Shown here: in pieces, positions 17,124-29,136 of the stretch | Position numbering within the stretch: position 1 is the stretch's first letter | Layout of the letters: each line of letters starts with the position of its first letter | DNA from: Nitrososphaerota archaeon | Lineage (GTDB): Archaea; Thermoproteota; Nitrososphaeria; Nitrososphaerales; Nitrosopumilaceae | Assembly: GCA_028820595.1 (NCBI GenBank) | Contig: JAPPIP010000124.1 | Span: 1 to 35,216, forward strand | Direction: 5' to 3' | Length of the DNA: 35,216 nucleotides | The notes under the pieces: model-generated | The model's database searches: none | The model's input: only the letters and a program-made list of their open reading frames with translations | Told to the model about the DNA's origin: nothing | Made by a program: the position numbers and the translations under genes

Positions 17124-17159
17124 GTCAAAGGTGACAAAGAAATCTTTGTCACCTTTGAC
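17124..17159. repeat. Palindrome with 17-bp arms at the end of unit C
   Basis: GTCAAAGGTGACAAAGA (17124-17140) and 17143-17159 are exact reverse complements around AA. The core AAAGAAATCTTT occurs in reverse orientation in the palindrome at 22254-22291. The following 17160-17351 shows no gene. Confidence 0.95.
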
Positions 17160-17351
17160 ACCTGCCGGCGCCAAGCGGCGCGCCTAGCCCCTTGGCGTCG
17201 GCCGCGGGCATGAGCCAGACCCTGCGAGCAAGAACACCCAGATTTTCCCAAGATTTGCGCGTGCGGCCCGGTCCATGCTTGATTCGCACATGACGGGCAC
17301 GCTGACGACCCGACCGGACCGCCCGCCCTTGCACGTCGTGAAAAACCCGCC

Positions 17352-17359
17352 TTTTATAC
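17352..17359 (+). promoter_or_regulatory. TATA box of the actin-like gene
   Basis: TTTTATAC lies about 24 nt before the ATG at 17379, which favours that start over the GTG at 17367. Confidence 0.6.
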
Positions 17360-17378
17360 ATCCCGTGTGCATGATGGC

Positions 17379-18215
17379 ATGCTAAGGGTGGGGCTTGACA
17401 TCGGGACCGGCTTTGTAAAGTGCGTCTCGGATCACGGGGCCGTCCGGTTCCCGTCGCTGTACGTCAAAAGGACGCACGGGGACTGGGCCGACGCGGACTC
17501 CGAGGCCATCGGGGAGAGGGCGGCCGGGATGCTGCACACTGCGGGGGCCGCCACCGTGCGGCCCGTCGTGCGCGGGAGGCCCGACCCCAGGTACCAGAAG
17601 CAGGTGGAGATGCTGATCCGGGAGGCCGTGTCTAGGGTCAGGGTCGCGGCGGGCCGCGCCGCGGACTGTAATGAAAAGGCCAGGATGGCCGTGGGCCTGC
17701 CGTACGAGGCCTCAGACTGCCGGGAATCCATATCCAAGATGGTCAAAAGGTGCGTCCCCGCCGACCGGTGCGACGTGGTGGCCCAGGCAGTCGGGACGCT
17801 GGTTGACATGGACAAGGGCACCGGCATGGTGGTATCCATCGGCCAGGGAACCAGCGAGATCGTGGTTATAGAGGACAACCAGGTGATCGACGGGGAGAGC
17901 TCCCGGTGGGCCTCGGAGTTCATCACCCGAAAGATAGGCAAGTTTGCGCACCTGGACACGGACGCGCTGCACCGGCGCCGGGAGACGTGCAAGAGGTACG
18001 CCAAGGTGCTTGCGGCAAACCTCGCAGACGAGATAACGGACATGTCCGCGGGATACGGCCACGCGTACGATATCATACTCTCCGGCGGCGGGTTGCTCAT
18101 CCCGGGCGTGCGCGACGAGCTGGAGTCGAGGCTCAAGAAGAGGTTCAGGATCAGCGTGCCGGCCGACCCCGTCATGAGCAACGCGACGGGCCTCTACAAG
18201 CTACTGGTGGAGTGA
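17379..18215 (+). CDS. Actin-like ATPase (ParM/Ta0583-like)
   Basis: The 278-residue protein has the actin/Hsp70 ATPase layout. Phosphate-1 loop GLDIGTGFVK is at residues 5-14, a phosphate-2-like loop VSIGQGTSEIVVI at 152-164 and the adenosine loop ILSGGGLLIPGV at about 233-244. The small size and motif set fit the plasmid-type ParM/Ta0583 actins, filament-forming ATPases best known for pushing plasmid copies apart. The phosphate-2 loop is odd: the usual Asp (DxGxGT) is replaced by Ser153, which may change ATP hydrolysis. A TATA box precedes the ATG. Long palindromic repeats lie immediately upstream and a HerA/TraD-like ATPase gene 40 nt downstream, probably in one operon. Segregation or transfer of the element is the likely role (inference). 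Confidence 0.8.
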   Translation: MLRVGLDIGTGFVKCVSDHGAVRFPSLYVKRTHGDWADADSEAIGERAAGMLHTAGAATVRPVVRGRPDPRYQKQVEMLIREAVSRVRVAAGRAADCNEKARMAVGLPYEASDCRESISKMVKRCVPADRCDVVAQAVGTLVDMDKGTGMVVSIGQGTSEIVVIEDNQVIDGESSRWASEFITRKIGKFAHLDTDALHRRRETCKRYAKVLAANLADEITDMSAGYGHAYDIILSGGGLLIPGVRDELESRLKKRFRISVPADPVMSNATGLYKLLVE

Positions 18216-18255
18216 CTGCTGCGATGTATCCGGAATACGGGAGGGCGTGCGGCTG

Positions 18256-21200
18256 ATGGGCTCGAGGCGCTGGCGCCTGGCCAACCGCAAAAAGCCCGAG
18301 GGGCAGCTGGGAAAGACGAGGCATTTTCTTGCCTCCACGGCCGAGGACGGCAGGCTGGCCGCCTGTTCTATCTCGATACCGATTAAGATGGACGAGAAGG
18401 CGGCCATACTGGCGGCAGGCGACCTTGCCGGCACCCGCACGCGCAGCTTCGAGGTGTGGTGGGACGCGGCGGACAAGAGGATGGAGTTCGTACTGGCCTC
18501 GGACAGGGGGGACCTGGACGCCTACAAGCAGGCGTTCCTCAACATGTACCCCAACGCGGCGTTCTCCGCAATGGAGGAAACGGAGCCGGGCTGGTTTGAC
18601 GCGGCGCGGCCGGACTGCCAGATATTTGACGTGGGCACGTACCACGGCCACTACTCGTCGGTCTTTGACAGAGCCAGGGCGCACCGCCTCATGACCCGGC
18701 TGGCGCGCACCGTGCAGCTGTCAAGGCACGCCTGGATACAGTTCGTCTTCCGGCGCCACCCCTTTGCCTCCTTTCTGCGCAACCACGTGACCCGGCTCGA
18801 CAACAGGAACCTCGAGATCGGCCGCGGCAACTACCTCAGCACGGCCGAGCTCCTGACGCTCTCGGACAAAAAGCCCCACGAGCACCCCGAGGCCGGGTAC
18901 GACTTTGCCAACAACTACGCGGGCCTCCAGAAGCACGCCACGCTCAAGATGCAGTCCGCGCAGGTCATGATGAGCATCCGGGGCGTCATGGCATGCGAGC
19001 GCGAGATCGACCTCAACTTTGACGAGATAGAGTCCCTGCCGGTCGAGAACATATTCTCGGGGCACGAGCACCTGACAAAGTTCCGGTACAGGCACCGGGA
19101 CTTCTGGGACGAGAAAAAGCCCGGCCAGGTGGAGGTCAGGATAACTGACGGCGGCGACGGCGGCAGGCGCTACCCGCGGATGGACGTGTTCGGGCGCAGG
19201 CTGCTGCCGGACCCGGACAGGCTGCTCGGCAGGGCCCTAGGGCGGTACTTTGACAAGGGCCTGCTCGGCGGGTACCGTAACCGCGACCCGCTGCCGTTCC
19301 TCATACTGAACCTTTCTGAGATGCCGCTGTTCGTGCATTTGCCGGACCCCGTCACCACCCCGAATGCAAGGGCCACCCGGGGCGTGACGATCCCGTCGGA
19401 GCCGTCCCAGAAGGCGGGCTCGCCCCTGGGGTTCTTCCGTCCCGGGCGGGACGGGCCGCGGTGGGGCGCCACGGCGCCCTCCAAGGACGCGGACGCGGCC
19501 GTGATATCGCCGGCGGACCTCGCCACCCACGTATACGCGGTCGGCGCGTCGGGCTCGGGCAAGACCTCGCTTGTCAGGGTCATCGCAAAGCACCTGGAGG
19601 CGTGGAATGAGAACGAAACCATGCGCAACGCGTTCATCTACGTCGACCCGAAGGGGGACGACTCGCACAAGTTCGTCAGGCAGTGCGCGGCCGCCTCCCT
19701 GTCGGAGGGGCGCGTACACTTTCTGGACCCGCAGCAGACCAAGTTTTCGATAAACCCGCTCGAGCTGCCCGAGCACTCGCCGTGGGAGCGCGAGGAGGTA
19801 GTGTCCAGGCACGTCGGCTACTTCATGAAGACCATCGAGGAGTGGTACCAGCAGTCGGCAAGCTACGTGCAGATGGAGCGCATTTTCCGCGCCCTGCTGT
19901 TCTACATATATGTGAAACACGACGCCCCCACCTTCCTTGACATACACCACATCATCCTCAGGCTGCAGGACGCGGGGCAGGACGCCATGCCGGAGATCAT
20001 CCGGGCGTACGGCGCGCCCGAGCCGGAGATGAGGCAGGCGCTCGACAGCATCGCCTCCTTGAAGGGCGATGCGTTCATGCCGCTGCTCAACCGCATAGAG
20101 CAGTTCGCGACCGACCCCGTGCTCAGGCGCATGTTCTCGGTGAGACGGGGCACGGTGGACTTTGCCGAGCTCACGAGGCCGGGGCACCAGACGATAGTCA
20201 GGATATCGCCGCTGAACATCCCCCACCACGTGCAGCCGCTCGCCATGCAGGCGTTCATACTGAAGCTGTGGTTTGCAATCCAGGAGCGCGCCAACCGCAC
20301 GCCCGACGAGTCGGAGCGCACCCAGGTGGTGCTGGCGCTCGACGAGTTCCAGATTGTCAAGGATCTGCAGGTGCTGCAGCTGATGCTCGAGCAGGCAAGG
20401 TCGCTGGGGCTCGGGCTCGTGCTGGCCCACCAGACCACCGAGCAGATAAGCGACAAGCAGCTGGGGCTCATCACCGGGAACTCTGGGACGCAGCTGGTGG
20501 GCAGGGTGAACGGCAAGGACGCGGCCCGCATGGCGCAGATCTGGGACCCGCAGTTCCAGAGGGAGCTGGGGCAGCAGCTCTCGAGCCAGGAGTACTTTCA
20601 CTGGACGATCCGCGAAAAGGCGCCGCCCGGGCAGGAGCAGTCCCCGCCCGCCCAGTTCTGGCTTGCCAGGCCGCCGGAAATGGTGGTTGCGGACGCCGAA
20701 TACGACAGGTACGTCAGGGGGCAGCTGGCCAAATACGGCGCCGGCATCGTGGGCCCAAACGCCATGGCGCAGGCGGCCCGCGAGAGGAGCAGATGGCTTG
20801 AGAGCATAACAGTCGAGCTCCCGCCCAGGCTGGAGTGGGGAATCATGTGCCAGCTGCTCAGAAACGGGGAGATGCAGCAGGGGCAGCTTGCGGACCGGCT
20901 GGAGGTGCAGAACCGCGACGAGGTCGCCGCCGCCCTCCGGGGCATGGAGGACAAAGGGCTGGTCGGGCGCGCAGGCACGGTGCGCACATCTCCGTATACG
21001 CTGTCAGAAAAGGCGGCCCGGACGTACCTTGGGTTTGACCACACGGAGGTGGGCTCGGCGCCGGACGTTGCGGAGGTGGCGCAAAAGGCGGTCGCTGCAT
21101 ACCTCAAGCGCGGCTTGTTCGTGACCATGGCGTCGCAGCGCATCAAAAAGGGCGCCGACCGGACCGACCTGGTCGCGTACGACTACACCAAGGAGATCCC

Positions 21201-21396
21201 GATATCCGTAGAGATCGAGTCGGTAAGCGAGGTCCAGAGCCACCCAGAGCACGTCAGGTACAACATGACAAAGTGGGCCAAGATGGGCTTTGCCGAGTGT
21301 CACGTCTGGTCCAAGAGCCCTAGGATAAAGGACATCAGGGACCGGCTGGACGTGGAGCAAAAAAAGAGGGTCTTTGTGATGGTCATCTCATCCTGA
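18256..21396 (+). CDS. HerA/TraD/VirB4-like DNA-pump ATPase with C-terminal extra domains
   Basis: This 1046-residue P-loop ATPase of the HerA-FtsK superfamily resembles conjugation coupling proteins and archaeal VirB4/HerA-type ATPases. Walker A is GASGSGKTS (Lys436) and Walker B VLALDEFQ (Asp696-Glu697). QARSLGLGLVLAHQTTEQI follows, as in TraD/HerA proteins. The first 400 residues are unlike known domains by eye; no membrane helix is evident. After the ATPase come a probable winged-helix region (about 845-945) and a C-terminal alpha/beta domain (about 955-1046). The latter has DLVAYDY and ISVEIESVSE, a pattern reminiscent of PD-(D/E)xK folds (weak). The start is the ATG at 18256, with GGGAGG 10-12 nt before it; a GTG at 18247 is possible. 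Expected role: pumping DNA between cells or within the cell. Confidence 0.85.
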   Translation: MGSRRWRLANRKKPEGQLGKTRHFLASTAEDGRLAACSISIPIKMDEKAAILAAGDLAGTRTRSFEVWWDAADKRMEFVLASDRGDLDAYKQAFLNMYPNAAFSAMEETEPGWFDAARPDCQIFDVGTYHGHYSSVFDRARAHRLMTRLARTVQLSRHAWIQFVFRRHPFASFLRNHVTRLDNRNLEIGRGNYLSTAELLTLSDKKPHEHPEAGYDFANNYAGLQKHATLKMQSAQVMMSIRGVMACEREIDLNFDEIESLPVENIFSGHEHLTKFRYRHRDFWDEKKPGQVEVRITDGGDGGRRYPRMDVFGRRLLPDPDRLLGRALGRYFDKGLLGGYRNRDPLPFLILNLSEMPLFVHLPDPVTTPNARATRGVTIPSEPSQKAGSPLGFFRPGRDGPRWGATAPSKDADAAVISPADLATHVYAVGASGSGKTSLVRVIAKHLEAWNENETMRNAFIYVDPKGDDSHKFVRQCAAASLSEGRVHFLDPQQTKFSINPLELPEHSPWEREEVVSRHVGYFMKTIEEWYQQSASYVQMERIFRALLFYIYVKHDAPTFLDIHHIILRLQDAGQDAMPEIIRAYGAPEPEMRQALDSIASLKGDAFMPLLNRIEQFATDPVLRRMFSVRRGTVDFAELTRPGHQTIVRISPLNIPHHVQPLAMQAFILKLWFAIQERANRTPDESERTQVVLALDEFQIVKDLQVLQLMLEQARSLGLGLVLAHQTTEQISDKQLGLITGNSGTQLVGRVNGKDAARMAQIWDPQFQRELGQQLSSQEYFHWTIREKAPPGQEQSPPAQFWLARPPEMVVADAEYDRYVRGQLAKYGAGIVGPNAMAQAARERSRWLESITVELPPRLEWGIMCQLLRNGEMQQGQLADRLEVQNRDEVAAALRGMEDKGLVGRAGTVRTSPYTLSEKAARTYLGFDHTEVGSAPDVAEVAQKAVAAYLKRGLFVTMASQRIKKGADRTDLVAYDYTKEIPISVEIESVSEVQSHPEHVRYNMTKWAKMGFAECHVWSKSPRIKDIRDRLDVEQKKRVFVMVISS

Positions 21397-21751
21397 GCTT
21401 TTCCATCCGGCTGCCGCTGCTGCCGCTGCTGCCGCTGCTGCCGCCGCCATCACCGGGCCCGTCCCTGGCCAGGGCCTTGGCAAGGGCGTCCATGTAGCCG
21501 GCACCGTCATCCTCCTCCTCCCGTGGCCCGTTGTACCTGTCAAGCGCGGCAGAGTCCCTGTCGGCCTCCGCCACGTCCCTCTTGGTGATGCCCGACTCGA
21601 CCGGCTTGATGATGACCTTGTTCTTTGACACGGCGAACCTCACGTACTGGTTCTTGCGCATTCCGAGCGCGTGGGCTATCTGCGCCGGTATGGTCACCAT
21701 GTACGAGCCCTGCCTGAACTGCACCCTTCTCTGGATGTCTTCCATGTCCAT
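21383..21751 (-). CDS. AbrB/SpoVT-type DNA-binding protein
   Basis: The 122-residue protein has an N-terminal swapped-hairpin AbrB domain (about residues 6-52). It reads VQFRQGSYMVTIPAQIAHAL, then GMRKNQYVRF and VIIKPVE, a standard archaeal AbrB pattern. A polar, acidic linker follows, with an amphipathic helix (YMDALAKALARDG) and a Gly/Ser run coded by trinucleotide repeats. The frame is open for another 64 codons upstream, but that part only translates the DNA repeats. The ATG at 21751 has a TATA box 25 nt upstream, so it is the start. Six phased repeats lie directly upstream and may be its operator. Its 3' end overlaps the HerA/TraD-like gene by 14 nt, convergently. Likely role: transcription control or partition adaptor for the element (inference). 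Confidence 0.85.
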   Translation of the reverse strand: MDMEDIQRRVQFRQGSYMVTIPAQIAHALGMRKNQYVRFAVSKNKVIIKPVESGITKRDVAEADRDSAALDRYNGPREEEDDGAGYMDALAKALARDGPGDGGGSSGSSGSSGSRMEKLRMR

Positions 21752-21770
21752 GCAGTACGGGCCCGCGTAT

Positions 21771-21779
21771 GCATAAAAG
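21771..21779 (-). promoter_or_regulatory. TATA box of the AbrB-type gene
   Basis: On the minus strand CTTTTATGC lies about 25 nt before the ATG at 21751 and directly next to the first phased repeat at 21793. A protein on the repeats could block or recruit TBP/TFB. Confidence 0.55.
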
Positions 21780-21792
21780 GCGGGAAAAGCAC

Positions 21793-21940
21793 GCATGATC
21801 TGCATGAGCCGCCGGTTTCTACATGCATGATCCGCATGTACGGCATGCATGATCTGCACTTTCGGGGTTTTCGGCCATGCATGATCCGCATGTACGGCAT
21901 GCATGATCCGCATGTACGGCATGCATGATCCGCATGCGGG
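21793..21940 (+). repeat. Six iteron-like repeats, spaced 22 or 32 bp
   Basis: The core GCATGATCYGCA starts at 21793, 21825, 21847, 21879, 21901 and 21923. Steps are 32, 22, 32, 22 and 22 bp, close to three or two DNA helical turns, so all cores face the same side. Four copies (all except 21793 and 21847) have GCATGATCCGCATG; most are followed by TACGG. The outer CAT/ATG bases make each core partly palindromic. The array sits upstream of the AbrB-type gene and looks like a cooperative operator, or a replication or partition site. Confidence 0.85.
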
Positions 21941-22045
21941 CACCGTCCCGACCGCCGCGCCGTGCCCGTCCCCGCGGTCAGATAATTTCGCATTTACTCA
22001 TAGACTAACAAAACGAACCAGCTCACGCGCAACCGGAAGATCACG

Positions 22046-22100
22046 GGGGCCGCCTGGCGGCGGCCCCTCCCGCAAGCAGTCGGGCCTGGCGGCCCGACTG
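22046..22100. repeat. Two adjacent hairpins with the same TGGC loop
   Basis: GGGGCCGCC-TGGC-GGCGGCCCC spans 22046-22067. CAGTCGGGCC-TGGC-GGCCCGACTG spans 22077-22100. Both stems are perfect (9 and 10 bp), with identical 4-nt loops, 9 nt apart. No T-run follows, so ordinary terminators are unlikely. Confidence 0.7.
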
Positions 22101-22253
22101 TCCGAGAAAAATCATGGCCGACCGGCAACCTGTCGGCGGCCCTCATTCCGTACCGGCCTCCACTACTAGTCCTGGCCTTGACGGCGGCATCCTGGCAATC
22201 TTTCGGGGCCAAGGTACCGGGGCCGGCAGCGTCAGGTACTTCCCCGTGGCCAT

Positions 22254-22291
22254 GGTCAAAACAATCAAAGATTTCTTTGATTGTTTTGACC
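22254..22291. repeat. 38-bp palindrome (18-bp arms)
   Basis: Arms 22254-22271 and 22274-22291 are exact reverse complements round TT. The outer arm is GGTCAAAACAATC. The core AAAGATTTCTTT is the reverse complement of the core of the palindrome at 17124-17159. Confidence 0.95.
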
Positions 22292-22475
22292 CCTTGTTCT
22301 ACCCACTCCACTAGGCCGCTCACGGGCACAACAACGACGTTCACACGGGCATTGTCCGATCTGTCACCTCCGGTCCGGCGGCCTGCTCCTCCCCGAATCT
22401 ACTATGGGACTAGCCCACGCGCTTCTAGAGGTCCAGACCGTGGCATTCGTATGGATCGATACGTGAATTTGGAAC

Positions 22476-23131
22476 CTATTTCACATACGCTTCCAGTCCC
22501 GTCTTTGTTGGAGACCAGTTCTTTGGCTCAAACTCTTTTGGCAATTGAGATACCAGACGGTCGGATTCCGCCCCCACGTACGCCAGCCTCTCTATGATGG
22601 CGCGCACATCCTTGCCGGACACACCCTGAAGGGGATAATTCTCAATCCCGCTCTCCTTGTCCACCGTATGGCCATACCGGTCTACGAACCACCCAAGCGG
22701 CGTCCTACCGTTGACGCGGTACTCGCATACTGGCAAGTTTTCGTACACTGGCACATCGTCGATTATCAGGACGTGTTGGTTCTGGCCGCCTGTGATGTTC
22801 TTGGCCGCGTCTTTCTTCTGTCTCCCCCACCTGATCCTGCGCGGCGAGTCAGGTATGACGTTTACGGGCTTGCCCAGATCGTACCGCTTGCAGGTCTCGT
22901 ATGACAGGTGTAGATCCGCCAGCTCCTTGCCTGTCTTTGAGAACGCCCAAAAGTCAGGGGCCATCGGGATGTGGGGGAGTTCACGCGTGAGGTTGTTTGC
23001 GTATTTCTTACGGTATCCGGGGGAGTGTAACAGCCCGTACACGTAATAGAAGACATCCTCTTTGGTAATCGCATTGTCGCTGTACTGCGCTTTGTATTCC
23101 CCTAGGGCATAATCCGTGATGTTGTCTACCA

Positions 23132-23135
<4 letters not shown>
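22476..23135 (-). CDS. Type ISP restriction-modification enzyme, C-terminal segment as separate ORF
   Basis: The 219-residue product matches the C-terminal region of Type ISP (single-polypeptide) restriction-modification enzymes. It reads DNITDYALGEYK, then DVFYYVYGLLHSPGYRKKY, RELPHIPMAPDFWAF and LADLHLSYE. In the family this is part of the target-recognition region and is joined to the methyltransferase. Here it begins at an ATG overlapping the TGA of the upstream ORF (ATGA), so it is probably made by coupled translation. The frame is also open upstream through 23255 to the CT repeat. A change in repeat number would therefore fuse it to the main polypeptide. Its separate state may be a phase-variation product, an old frameshift, or a true split subunit. 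Confidence 0.8.
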
Positions 23136-27337
<4,202 letters not shown>

Positions 27338-27804
27338 ACTTGATCATGTCCATTCAGGCAAGACGGCCTCATATGCGTGACCTAAAAGATTACTATAAAC
27401 AGCTTTCCACCGCAGAGACCCGCCCGGATTGGGCAGCAACTGGAATGAAATCCGAGCGTCCAAGTGTTTGCAAGTCGCAACGGTCGATTCCAATGCAGTC
27501 GCTCAGCCCCCGGCGCCTGCGCCAGTTGGTAGGTGGCAAACTTGACGCCTAATTTTGGGAGAGGATTGAACGGTTACGATTACAGATTGGTCTTGGATCA
27601 TTCTACGAATACTTGGTCGCGTGCATCCGTCAGTCCGATTGAACTTGTTGTTTGCGTGCCTCTGAGCCGATTTGAAGGGTTCTGATGTCCCGCACACTGT
27701 ATGGGGAATCACGACAAAAACCATTCTATCTTACGAACCTCTGCAGGTTTGACGTTTGCTGGAAAAATGATCCATTTAAGAATGGGCTCGATCGTATAAG
27801 GCGC
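27338..27804. other. Intergenic region between divergent genes
   Basis: It separates the restriction-modification gene from the HD gene. A 70-codon plus-strand frame (27340-27552) has no recognisable family and no clear promoter, so I do not call it. Apart from the TATA-like box at 27774 nothing else stands out. Confidence 0.4.
27774..27780 (+). promoter_or_regulatory. TATA-like box of the HD gene
   Basis: ATTTAAG is centred about 28 nt before the ATG at 27805. This supports a start there rather than at 27685, where the extra 40 residues look unrelated to the family. Confidence 0.5.
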
Positions 27805-29136
27805 ATGGGTACGGAGAAAAAGTTTCGAGATCCAATACATAAATTCATACACGTCAGTTCCGAGGAATTAAAGATCATAGACACCCCTGTCTTTCAAAGG
27901 ACGCGCAACATCAAGCAGCTGAGCCTGGGATACTATGCATACCATGGAGCAGAACATTCGCGCTTTGGCCACATGCTGGGCGCCATGCACGTTGCCGGTC
28001 TGGCATATGACGCCATTCAGAAGAACACTGCAAAACTGGGAGAGGATCTTGCTTATGAAGATATAGACAGAAAAACACTGAGGGCCGCGGCACTTTTGCA
28101 CGACGTTGGCCATGCCCCGTTTTCCCATTCCTTGGAAAGCCTTTTGGACGCTAGCCATGAAGCGTATTCAAAAGCCCTTGTAAAGACATGCTATGAGGAC
28201 ATTTTGCGAAAATCGGACATAGACACGCAAACAGTCAACGAGCTGATTGACGGGTATTACACAAATAAACCGCACCTCAGCAAACTCGTCAGCGGCCAAC
28301 TGGACGTGGATAGGCTCGACTATCTGCTGCGGGACTCGTATTATGCGGGCGTCTCGTACGGGCGGTATGATCTGGAACGAATTATAGATCAGCTGGCAAT
28401 TGTGGACGGCAAGTTTGTGGTATTGGAGGGCGGGTACGAGGCGGTGGAACAATTGGTTTTTTCCAGGTACCAAATGTACCAACAGGTTTACTTCCACAAG
28501 ACAAAGAGATCCTTTGAGCTTATGCTGTGGAAGTGCAGCGAGATTATGAAAGAAGACGGACTGCTGCACTATCCCAGCATAAAGGAGCTGGAGGAAGGAG
28601 AGGACGGAATTCAGGAATATATAAAACGCGACGACAGGTGGTTTTTGAACCAAATCTTTAATGCAAAAAATCCCAAGGTGGTGCGCATTGCAGACATGAT
28701 TAAGGCCAGAAAACCGTACCTGGAAACGTACTCTCCACTTTCTAACAGAAAAAAGAGCGCCCGAATAAAAGCCGAGCCCAACAATTCCGTGGATGCGCTG
28801 GAGGTCGTTCAGAGTGCGCTGCACAAGGCCCTGCCTAGCTTGGGTATCGAACGGCACGAATTTTTAACAGACGACTTGTCTAGATCGCCGTACAACCTCA
28901 TGCCTGATTACAACATCTCAGACGGGGACGACGGCGAGGGCGGCAGCATCTTGGTGTACTATAAAAACAACCGGCTTGCGGAGCCAATAGAAAAAAGATC
29001 CCACATGGTCTTTACCCTGGCAAAAAACCAACCGTTTATGATACGCGGCTTTGTGACGCCTGAAAAATATGACACTGTAAGAAAGCATTTGGAAACGCTC
29101 AGCTATGTCTTGCCGAAACGAGGCAGTCCCAGCTAG
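27805..29136 (+). CDS. HD-domain phosphohydrolase (COG1078/dNTPase-like)
   Basis: The 443-residue protein starts MGTEKKFRDPIHKFIHVSS, the usual opening of COG1078 HD proteins (RDPIH, then DTPVFQRTRNIKQLSL). HD residues are His51 (EHSRFGH), His99-Asp100 (LLHDVGHAPFSH) and an Asp in QLDVDRLDYLLRDS (167-172). YGRYDLERII follows. The family is related to dGTPases and SAMHD1 and hydrolyses nucleotides; the substrate here is unknown. It lies on a mobile element beside a YwgA-like gene. COG1078 and YwgA genes are also neighbours in Bacillus (ywfO-ywgA, from memory), so the pair may be a functional unit, perhaps nucleotide-depleting defence (inference). Base composition is less GC-rich than in the chromosomal genes. 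Confidence 0.85.
   Translation: MGTEKKFRDPIHKFIHVSSEELKIIDTPVFQRTRNIKQLSLGYYAYHGAEHSRFGHMLGAMHVAGLAYDAIQKNTAKLGEDLAYEDIDRKTLRAAALLHDVGHAPFSHSLESLLDASHEAYSKALVKTCYEDILRKSDIDTQTVNELIDGYYTNKPHLSKLVSGQLDVDRLDYLLRDSYYAGVSYGRYDLERIIDQLAIVDGKFVVLEGGYEAVEQLVFSRYQMYQQVYFHKTKRSFELMLWKCSEIMKEDGLLHYPSIKELEEGEDGIQEYIKRDDRWFLNQIFNAKNPKVVRIADMIKARKPYLETYSPLSNRKKSARIKAEPNNSVDALEVVQSALHKALPSLGIERHEFLTDDLSRSPYNLMPDYNISDGDDGEGGSILVYYKNNRLAEPIEKRSHMVFTLAKNQPFMIRGFVTPEKYDTVRKHLETLSYVLPKRGSPS

Larger units (their letters stand above)
16165..17160. repeat. Three diverged tandem repeat units, each starting with a long palindrome
   Basis: The sequence is non-coding and repeats itself three times with divergence: unit A from 16165, unit B from about 16590, unit C from 16812. 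Each unit starts with a palindrome whose outer arm is ACCCGCAAAC. TAACTGCC or a close variant follows in units A and C. A GC-rich block containing CACGGACAGGAA or a variant comes next, then GCGGGCCTGCCG followed by CCCGCGGG. In A and C the unit ends with GTGACAGGCG and GTCAAAGGTGACAAAGAAAT. No ORF here is credible. The array lies directly upstream of the actin-like gene, where a plasmid centromere or transfer origin might be expected (inference). Confidence 0.8.
21945..22475. other. Non-coding interval with hairpins
   Basis: No credible gene. It holds the two TGGC-loop hairpins at 22046-22100 and the 38-bp palindrome at 22254-22291. Open frames here translate the palindrome and have no family features. 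Confidence 0.5.

Noticed and set aside
16165-17160. CRISPR array
   Set aside because: The repeats are few, long, palindromic and diverged, the intervals between them are themselves homologous, and no cas gene is present.
16868-17251. Minus-strand frame that resembles a frame at 16282-16467 (shared TKISLSPLT and CAGARGHAAGPPP)
   Set aside because: The similarity comes from the repeated DNA of units A and C; the frames have no promoter and run through the palindromes and the MITE-like insertion.
19237-20601. A 454-codon minus-strand open frame
   Set aside because: It lies wholly antisense to the HerA/TraD-like ATPase gene, whose Walker motifs are clear. High GC content leaves long open antisense frames; this one has no family features.
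21793-21940. CRISPR-like short repeats
   Set aside because: Core repeats are 12-18 bp with 4-20 bp between them, too short for spacers; the intervals are largely the same sequence.
21752-21943. Extended N-terminus of the AbrB-type protein
   Set aside because: The extra 64 codons only translate the phased DNA repeats, and the TATA box lies inside them, 25 nt before the ATG at 21751.
21994-22344. A 116-codon minus-strand frame containing KTIKEIFDCFD
   Set aside because: That peptide is the translation of the palindrome at 22254-22291; the rest has no protein-like pattern and crosses both TGGC hairpins.
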